Shown: one piece after another, positions 5,431 to 8,926 of the stretch | How the letters are laid out: each line of letters begins with the position of its first letter | Position numbering within the stretch: position 1 is the stretch's first letter | Translations under genes and position numbers: made by a program | Assembly: GCA_900770015.1 (NCBI GenBank) | Contig: CAAGIU010000437.1 | Coordinates: forward strand, 1-8,926 | DNA length: 8,926 nucleotides | Reading direction: 5' to 3' | Source: an uncultured Oscillospiraceae bacterium | Lineage (GTDB): Bacteria; Bacillota_A; Clostridia; Oscillospirales; Oscillospiraceae | The notes under the pieces: generated by a model | Seen by the model: only the letters and a program-made list of their open reading frames with translations | Databases searched by the model: none | What the model was told of the DNA's origin: nothing

Positions 5431-7103
5431 TCGACTTCTTTCCCGGTTTCTTTCGCGGAAGCAGCGTCGTTTCCCCTGTTCCGGGGGAGCCGCAGGGTGA
5501 ATTCCGCGCCCTTTCCGGGGGTGGAGCGGGCGGTTATGGTGCCTGCGTGGGCCTGCGCCACCTGCCTGGCAATGGCAAGCCCCAGGCCGGAGCCTTTGCC
5601 CACCTCCTTGGTGGTGAAAAACGGCTCGAAGATCCGGTCCATGATCTCGGGCGGGATGCCCGGGCCGGTGTCCGCCACGGTGAAGACGATGTCGTCTGCC
5701 TCCCGGTGGGTGGAAACGCAGACCTCTCCGCCGCAGCCCTCCATGGCCCCAAATGCATTCAGCAGCAGATTCAGCAGCACCTGCAGCACCTGGGTTTCGT
5801 CCACCCGGATTTTTTCTCCTGCACAGCTCAGACTGGTCTGCACGGAAACGTTCTTCGGCTTGGAGGGCAGGCAGATGTCCAGCGCCTTTTTTGCGATATC
5901 GTCGGGGCTGACCCAGGTGTATGCTTCGCCGCTGGTTTTCCGGGTCAGCGCGGACAGCCGCCGGACGGTGATCCTGGCCTTGTCCGCCGCCTGGTAGATG
6001 GCCAGCAGATTGTCGTAAAGCTCCCCGCTGTCCTCCGGCAGCTTCTCCATGCACAGCAGGCTGTAGCCGGTGATGGGGGTCAGCAGATTGTTGAATTCGT
6101 GGGCGATGGAGCTGGTCATCACGCCCAGGGCTTCCAGACGCTGGCTTCTCGCCAGCTCCGCCTGCTTATCCAGAAGCTGCTCTGTCAACGCCAGCTTCTC
6201 CCGGATGGTGTTGGCCTGACGCCGGTGAGTCAGGATGCCGAAGAGCAGCAGGGCAATGCTGACCGTGATGAGGGCGGCAGCCAGGATCAGGTAGGTGATG
6301 GCGGTTCTGATTCCGTGGGTGATGTTCTGCGCGTATGCGGCCACGCCGATGGCGAAGATGCCGTTCTGGCTGTCGGAGGTGGTCAGCACGGACATCTGGC
6401 AGGTCTCGGTTTTGCCGGTATCCGTGTTGACATAGCTGTATTGTCCGCTCCCGGAGCCTTCTTCCAGCTCTCTGCGCTGCAGCAGGCTGTAGCCGTCGTC
6501 TCGTGCGGCAATCTGCTCCCGGTTCAGCAGCAGATAGTCCGGCTGGGTTTCGTGGTTCTGCAGCATCAGGTTGGAGTCCCGGTCGTAGAGCACCACCCAG
6601 TAGTGGTAGGCGATGGAGTGGACCACCACCCGCTGGTAGAAGGCGGAAAGATCCAGCAGCGCGCCGTAGGTCAGACCGTCTGCGCCGTCGCGCAGAAACA
6701 CCAGATAGCTGCGGCTGTCCCCATCCACGCAGAGGCAGATGTCGTCCCCGCTGCTTTCCAGCTGGCGGATGTCCCGGACGATCCCCTGGCAGGAGACGAA
6801 ATCCCCGTCCTGCTGCCGGACCACCAGATCCGTAATCAGTTCGTCGAGGCCGATGGGGCTGCCGGGCAGGTCATCGGAGCAGTTCCGGATGGAATAGGCC
6901 AGCTCCTGCCGGATCCGGTGGAAGAGGTTGGCGGAATTCTGGTCAACGGACCGGGCAATGTCCTCCAGATGGCTCCGGTGCTCGTCCATGGTCTGCGCAT
7001 TGGAGCGGCGGATGGTGACGCTGCCGACGACAATGCCCAGCAGCGCAATGAAAACGGCGGCGGCAATCATCAGCGCGAACCGGATGTTTTTCTTTTTTTT
7101 CAT
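5424..7103 (-). CDS. Membrane sensor histidine kinase
   Basis: A 559-residue two-component sensor kinase. TM1 is about residues 9-29 and TM2 about 269-291; between them lies a ~240-residue extracytoplasmic sensor region, possibly Cache-like (GALLDLSAFYQ..., WVVLYDRDSNLMLQ) but not assignable with certainty. A short helical linker leads to the dimerisation helix with phospho-acceptor His335 in SSIAHEFNNLLTPI. The ATPase domain shows an N box (Asn449 in LLNAFGAM), G1 (Asp478 in DTGPGIPP), an F box (FEPFFTTK) and G2 (GKGSGLGLA), so the catalytic machinery looks complete. The HEFNN type of H-box is more typical of NtrB-like or PAS-linked kinases than of classic OmpR partners. The ATG at 7103 is preceded by AAGGGGG 6 nt upstream. 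The kinase is divergent from the response regulator gene, with the lipoprotein downstream. The ligand is unknown. Confidence 0.95.
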   Translation of the reverse strand: MKKKKNIRFALMIAAAVFIALLGIVVGSVTIRRSNAQTMDEHRSHLEDIARSVDQNSANLFHRIRQELAYSIRNCSDDLPGSPIGLDELITDLVVRQQDGDFVSCQGIVRDIRQLESSGDDICLCVDGDSRSYLVFLRDGADGLTYGALLDLSAFYQRVVVHSIAYHYWVVLYDRDSNLMLQNHETQPDYLLLNREQIAARDDGYSLLQRRELEEGSGSGQYSYVNTDTGKTETCQMSVLTTSDSQNGIFAIGVAAYAQNITHGIRTAITYLILAAALITVSIALLLFGILTHRRQANTIREKLALTEQLLDKQAELARSQRLEALGVMTSSIAHEFNNLLTPITGYSLLCMEKLPEDSGELYDNLLAIYQAADKARITVRRLSALTRKTSGEAYTWVSPDDIAKKALDICLPSKPKNVSVQTSLSCAGEKIRVDETQVLQVLLNLLLNAFGAMEGCGGEVCVSTHREADDIVFTVADTGPGIPPEIMDRIFEPFFTTKEVGKGSGLGLAIARQVAQAHAGTITARSTPGKGAEFTLRLPRNRGNDAASAKETGKEVES

Positions 7104-7114
7104 GGAATTCCCCC

Positions 7115-7143
7115 TTGCAAAGCGATGAGAACGCCATTATACT
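7115..7143 (+). promoter_or_regulatory. Promoter of the response regulator gene
   Basis: The -35 TTGCAA (7115-7120) and -10 TATACT (7138-7143) are separated by 17 nt, placing transcription start near 7150. The -35 overlaps the kinase gene's Shine-Dalgarno site on the other strand, and the -10 lies in a palindrome shared with the kinase promoter. Confidence 0.65.
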
Positions 7144-7148
7144 AATGG
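7134..7148. promoter_or_regulatory. Palindrome CCATTA-TAC-TAATGG, candidate operator
   Basis: Perfect 6-bp arms (7134-7139 and 7143-7148) around a 3-nt centre lie in the middle of the 75-bp divergent intergenic region and cover the -10 elements of both promoters. A protein bound here could silence both genes. The binding protein is unknown; the response regulator itself is one possibility, although its family usually prefers direct repeats. Confidence 0.45.
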
Positions 7149-7168
7149 AAATTACAATGTGTTGTCAA
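7136..7168 (-). promoter_or_regulatory. Promoter of the histidine kinase gene
   Basis: Read leftward, a perfect -35 TTGACA (7168-7163) is followed 18 nt later by TAGTAT (7144-7139), and a perfect TATAAT box (7141-7136) occurs 21 nt after the -35. Which -10 is used is unclear; the longer spacing would need help from an activator. The -35 lies directly against the Shine-Dalgarno site of the response regulator gene, so the two promoters overlap. Confidence 0.5.
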
Positions 7169-7178
7169 GAGGTGGCTT

Positions 7179-7868
7179 ATGCACGAACAATGGGTTTTGA
7201 TCACCGACGATGACGAAGCGGTGCTGACCCTGCTCTATAAGGTCATTCGGAGCAACGGCCTGCAGGCGGATACCGCCGCCAGCGGAGAAGAGGCGCTGAA
7301 GCGCCTCGGGGAAAAGGAATATGATCTGCTGATCCTGGACATCAACATGCAGGGCATCGACGGCTTTCAGGTCATCGAGAAGATCCGCGCCCGGGGGCTG
7401 CAGCTGCCCATCATCGTGGTCAGCGCCCGGAAAGAAGACTACGACACCGTCTATGGGCTGAATCTGGGGGCTGACGACTATGTGACCAAGCCCTTCAACC
7501 CGGTGATCCTGGGGGCCAAGGTCAAGGCGCTGCTGCGAAGGACCGCCTCCGCTGCCCCCAACCAGATCACCGCCGGTCCCTTCACCTATCACACCAGCTC
7601 CCTCAGGCTCTTCCGGGGGGACGAGGAGATTCCCCTCACCGGCAGGGAGAACGCCATGATGAAGCTGTTTCTGGACAATCCCAACCGGATCTTTTCCAAG
7701 GACATGCTCTATGAGCTGGTCTGGGGGGAGAGCATCGTGGACGAAAACGCCATCATGGTCTATATCAACCGTCTGCGCCAGAAAATCGAGGAAAACCCCT
7801 CGGAACCCAGGTATATCCGCACCGTCCGGGGAATCGGATATAAGTTTGAAGTGAACGGAACCGCTTGA
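7179..7868 (+). CDS. OmpR/PhoB-family response regulator
   Basis: A 229-residue DNA-binding response regulator. The receiver domain (about 4-120) has the acidic pocket DDD (10-12), phospho-acceptor Asp54 (LLILDINM), switch residues Ser82 and Tyr101, and conserved Lys104 in VTKPF. The winged-helix output domain (about 130-226) shows LTGRENAMMKLF, VDENAIMVYINRLRQKIE and the terminal RTVRGIGYKF typical of this class. All key residues are present and length is normal. The start is supported by AAGAGG 6 nt upstream of the ATG. It is transcribed away from the kinase gene rather than in one operon with it, which is uncommon. There is no terminator directly after the stop codon; instead the next promoter overlaps it. 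Target genes are unknown, the lipoprotein gene being the nearest candidate. Confidence 0.96.
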   Translation: MHEQWVLITDDDEAVLTLLYKVIRSNGLQADTAASGEEALKRLGEKEYDLLILDINMQGIDGFQVIEKIRARGLQLPIIVVSARKEDYDTVYGLNLGADDYVTKPFNPVILGAKVKALLRRTASAAPNQITAGPFTYHTSSLRLFRGDEEIPLTGRENAMMKLFLDNPNRIFSKDMLYELVWGESIVDENAIMVYINRLRQKIEENPSEPRYIRTVRGIGYKFEVNGTA

Positions 7869-7892
7869 CAACTACACGGAGTTTGGTATAAT
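7865..7892 (+). promoter_or_regulatory. Consensus promoter overlapping the response regulator stop codon
   Basis: A perfect -35 TTGACA (7865-7870) and perfect -10 TATAAT (7887-7892) are spaced 16 nt apart, with an expected start near 7899. The TGA stop of the response regulator gene (7866-7868) lies in the -35 box. It is the best match to the housekeeping promoter consensus in the window and looks constitutive. Confidence 0.85.
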
Positions 7893-7898
7893 AAACAT

Positions 7899-7994
7899 GA
7901 AAAGAGCACTGCCGATAAGCGGTCAGCTCAAATGAAGGGTTTTTACAAGCTTATAGAAACCGTCACTTGGCCGAGTGGCGGTTTCTGCATTTTA
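7899..7994 (+). ncRNA. Structured leader or small RNA of about 95 nt, candidate
   Basis: From the predicted start, the RNA would begin with a bulged hairpin (7904-7929; CTGCCG pairs with CGG-T-CAG around loop ATAAG, extended by GAG/CTC). It continues through an A/U-rich linker containing GGGTTTTTA (7937-7945) and ends in a strong hairpin at 7955-7986 followed by TGCATTTT. Either it is an independent small RNA or it is the 5' leader of the amidohydrolase mRNA. The linker GGTTT could pair with AAACC (7957-7961) and disrupt the terminator, as in an attenuator. The layout also recalls antitoxin RNAs of type I toxin-antitoxin loci, but no toxin gene is found opposite. It matches no riboswitch class that I can name. 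Confidence 0.45.
7955..7994 (+). terminator. Terminator-like hairpin in the amidohydrolase leader
   Basis: AGAAACCGTCACT (7955-7967) pairs with AGTGGCGGTTTCT (7974-7986) over 13 bp with one wobble. The loop is TGGCCG and the sequence TGCATTTTAC follows. It would terminate the response regulator transcript and the small RNA, or attenuate the downstream gene. The T-run is short, so it should be leaky. Confidence 0.6.
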
Positions 7995-8056
7995 CGGTGT
8001 TACTGGCAGTTACAAAAACAGGGCGTAAGAAAACAATCCGTCCTGCAAAAGATTAC

Positions 8057-8062
8057 GAGGTG
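8057..8062 (+). promoter_or_regulatory. Shine-Dalgarno site that sets the amidohydrolase start
   Basis: GAGGTG lies 6 nt before the ATG at 8069, placing the metal-binding DFHVH motif at residues 5-9, its usual position. The in-frame ATG at 7967 lies inside the terminator hairpin and lacks a ribosome binding site. Confidence 0.8.
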
Positions 8063-8068
8063 TTTTGT

Positions 8069-8836
8069 ATGGAAATCATCGACTTCCATGTCCATCCCTT
8101 CCGCAGGAAGGAAAACTGCCTGAATTTCTACCCGGAGATGGACGATCTGGACGCATCCGGCATGCAAAACCAGCTGACGCAGGCGGGGATTTCCCACATC
8201 TGCGGTAGCGTCCTGACAAAGCAGCCCATGGAGCCCGGCTTCGAGGCTCTGCGGCGGCTGAACCGGGAGGCGCTGGCGCTGCGGGAATTGCTGGGGGATT
8301 TCTACACCCCGGGCTTTCACATTCACCCGGGTTTTCTCCGGGAATCCTGCGAGGAAATGGACTTCATGCACCGCCGGGGCATTCGCCTCATGGGAGAGCT
8401 GGTGCCCTACATGCACGGCTGGGGGGAGTTCGACGGCCAGAGCTGGATGGAGATCATGGATCTGGCGGATGACTACAGCCTGCTGTGCTGCTACCACACG
8501 CCCTTTGCCTTTGATATGGGGCCCATGCTGTCTGCCCACCCGAACGTGACCTTTGTGGCCGCCCATCCCGGAGACCGGGAGCGGGTGGAGGAGCATATCC
8601 GGCTGATGAAGCAGCATGACAACCTGTACCTGGACCTGTCCGGCACGGGGCTGTTCCGGTTGGGCGTCCTGCGGCATCTGGTGACCCAGGTGGGGGCGGA
8701 GCGCATCCTCTTCGGCACCGACTATCCCATCTGCAACCCCCGGATGTACGTCCAGGCCGTCCTGGGAGAAAACCTGCCGGAGGAGGTCACCGAAAAGATC
8801 CTCTGCGGAAACAGCAGAAGACTGCTGCAATTGTGA
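8069..8836 (+). CDS. Amidohydrolase-2 family TIM-barrel metal-dependent hydrolase
   Basis: A 255-residue protein of the amidohydrolase-related family (Amidohydro_2 type), a compact metal-dependent TIM barrel. The metal-site pattern is present in order: HxH on strand 1 (His7, His9 in DFHVHP), His143 (CYHTPF), His166 (AAHPGD) and Asp218 (FGTDYP). His84 and His86 (GFHIHPGF) lie between and may take part in the active site. No carbamylated lysine is evident, which fits the decarboxylase/hydrolase branch related to ACMSD. No signal peptide, so cytoplasmic. Family members hydrolyse lactones and esters or decarboxylate aromatic acids, and the substrate cannot be told from sequence alone. It is preceded by a strong promoter and structured leader and followed by a repeat element, so it seems to be transcribed alone. 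A link with uronic-acid metabolism next to GH115 is tempting but unsupported. Confidence 0.88.
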   Translation: MEIIDFHVHPFRRKENCLNFYPEMDDLDASGMQNQLTQAGISHICGSVLTKQPMEPGFEALRRLNREALALRELLGDFYTPGFHIHPGFLRESCEEMDFMHRRGIRLMGELVPYMHGWGEFDGQSWMEIMDLADDYSLLCCYHTPFAFDMGPMLSAHPNVTFVAAHPGDRERVEEHIRLMKQHDNLYLDLSGTGLFRLGVLRHLVTQVGAERILFGTDYPICNPRMYVQAVLGENLPEEVTEKILCGNSRRLLQL

Positions 8837-8856
8837 GACAATACTGAAATTTGCGG

Positions 8857-8926
8857 TTTACAGGAGAGAGTGAAGATTGAAGAGTGGAGAGTGGAGATAA
8901 CGAAAAAGGTACCATTCTCCGATAGA
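8857..8926. mobile_element. Second MITE-like element, truncated by the window edge
   Basis: TTTACAGGAGAGAG (8857 onward) followed by TGAAGATTGAAGAGTGGAG repeats the terminal arm of the element at 3001-3162. Beyond the arm, GGAGATAACGAAAAAGG...CATTCTCC resembles the reverse complement of that element's right inner flank (3120 down to about 3090) better than its left inner flank. It begins 20 nt after the amidohydrolase stop codon. The opposite arm, if present, lies outside the window. Confidence 0.6.

Noticed and set aside
5421..7145. 574-codon plus-strand open frame across the kinase gene
   Set aside because: Shadow of the kinase, whose H, N, G1, F and G2 boxes leave no doubt about the coding strand.
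7897..7935. 12-codon ORF (MKRALPISGQLK) at the head of the leader, as a possible leader peptide
   Set aside because: Its ATG lies at or before the predicted transcription start and lacks a Shine-Dalgarno site; the bases are better explained as a hairpin.
7995..8120. Search for a small toxin gene opposite the putative antitoxin RNA
   Set aside because: No short hydrophobic ORF with a ribosome binding site is visible on the minus strand; the region is the amidohydrolase leader and start.
7152..8830. Minus-strand open frames opposite the response regulator and the amidohydrolase
   Set aside because: Both are antisense to proteins with complete family motifs and lack start signals.

Overview
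The window looks like chromosomal DNA of a GC-rich gut Clostridia species, most likely Oscillospiraceae (Ruminococcaceae). This rests on the GC-rich codon usage, Gram-positive-type Shine-Dalgarno sites, a short Lys-Lys lipoprotein signal peptide, the gene families present, and dispersed intergenic repeats of a style I associate with this group. The assignment is by inspection only; no database was searched.

Layout. Positions 1-164 hold a palindromic intergenic repeat and an AT-rich leader. Positions 165-2999 (+) encode a GH115 family protein (xylan alpha-1,2-glucuronidase type). Positions 3001-3162 are a MITE-like inverted-repeat element that fills nearly all of the gap before 3186-4625 (+), a GH43 glycosidase with a C-terminal beta-sandwich domain. 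Two related hairpins (4631-4669 and 4797-4839) separate this pair from the minus-strand genes. Those are a small lipoprotein with a six-fold ETT[V/A] linker (4867-5340, -) and, upstream of it in the same direction, a two-TM sensor histidine kinase (5424-7103, -). A 75-bp divergent promoter region leads rightward to an OmpR/PhoB-type response regulator (7179-7868, +). A perfect TTGACA/TATAAT promoter overlaps the regulator's stop codon and opens a structured leader of about 170 nt or a small RNA. This is followed by an amidohydrolase-2 family TIM-barrel protein (8069-8836, +). The right edge (8857-8926) is a second, truncated copy of the MITE-like repeat.

How the genes may work together. GH115 and GH43 both lack signal peptides, so they probably trim imported glucurono(arabino)xylan oligosaccharides in the cytoplasm, removing glucuronic acid side groups and arabinose or xylose residues. 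The kinase and regulator form a divergently transcribed two-component system whose overlapping promoters share one palindrome. The lipoprotein is the first candidate output gene, because repeated TTAA boxes lie upstream of it. The amidohydrolase has no evident link to the other genes beyond adjacency.

The least ordinary parts are the non-coding ones: the shared palindrome between kinase and regulator, the strong promoter with a hairpin-rich leader, the twin hairpins with conserved loops, and the MITE-like elements. I see no CRISPR array, tRNA, rRNA, transposase, phage gene or defence island, and no gene cluster that I can defend as a wholly new system.
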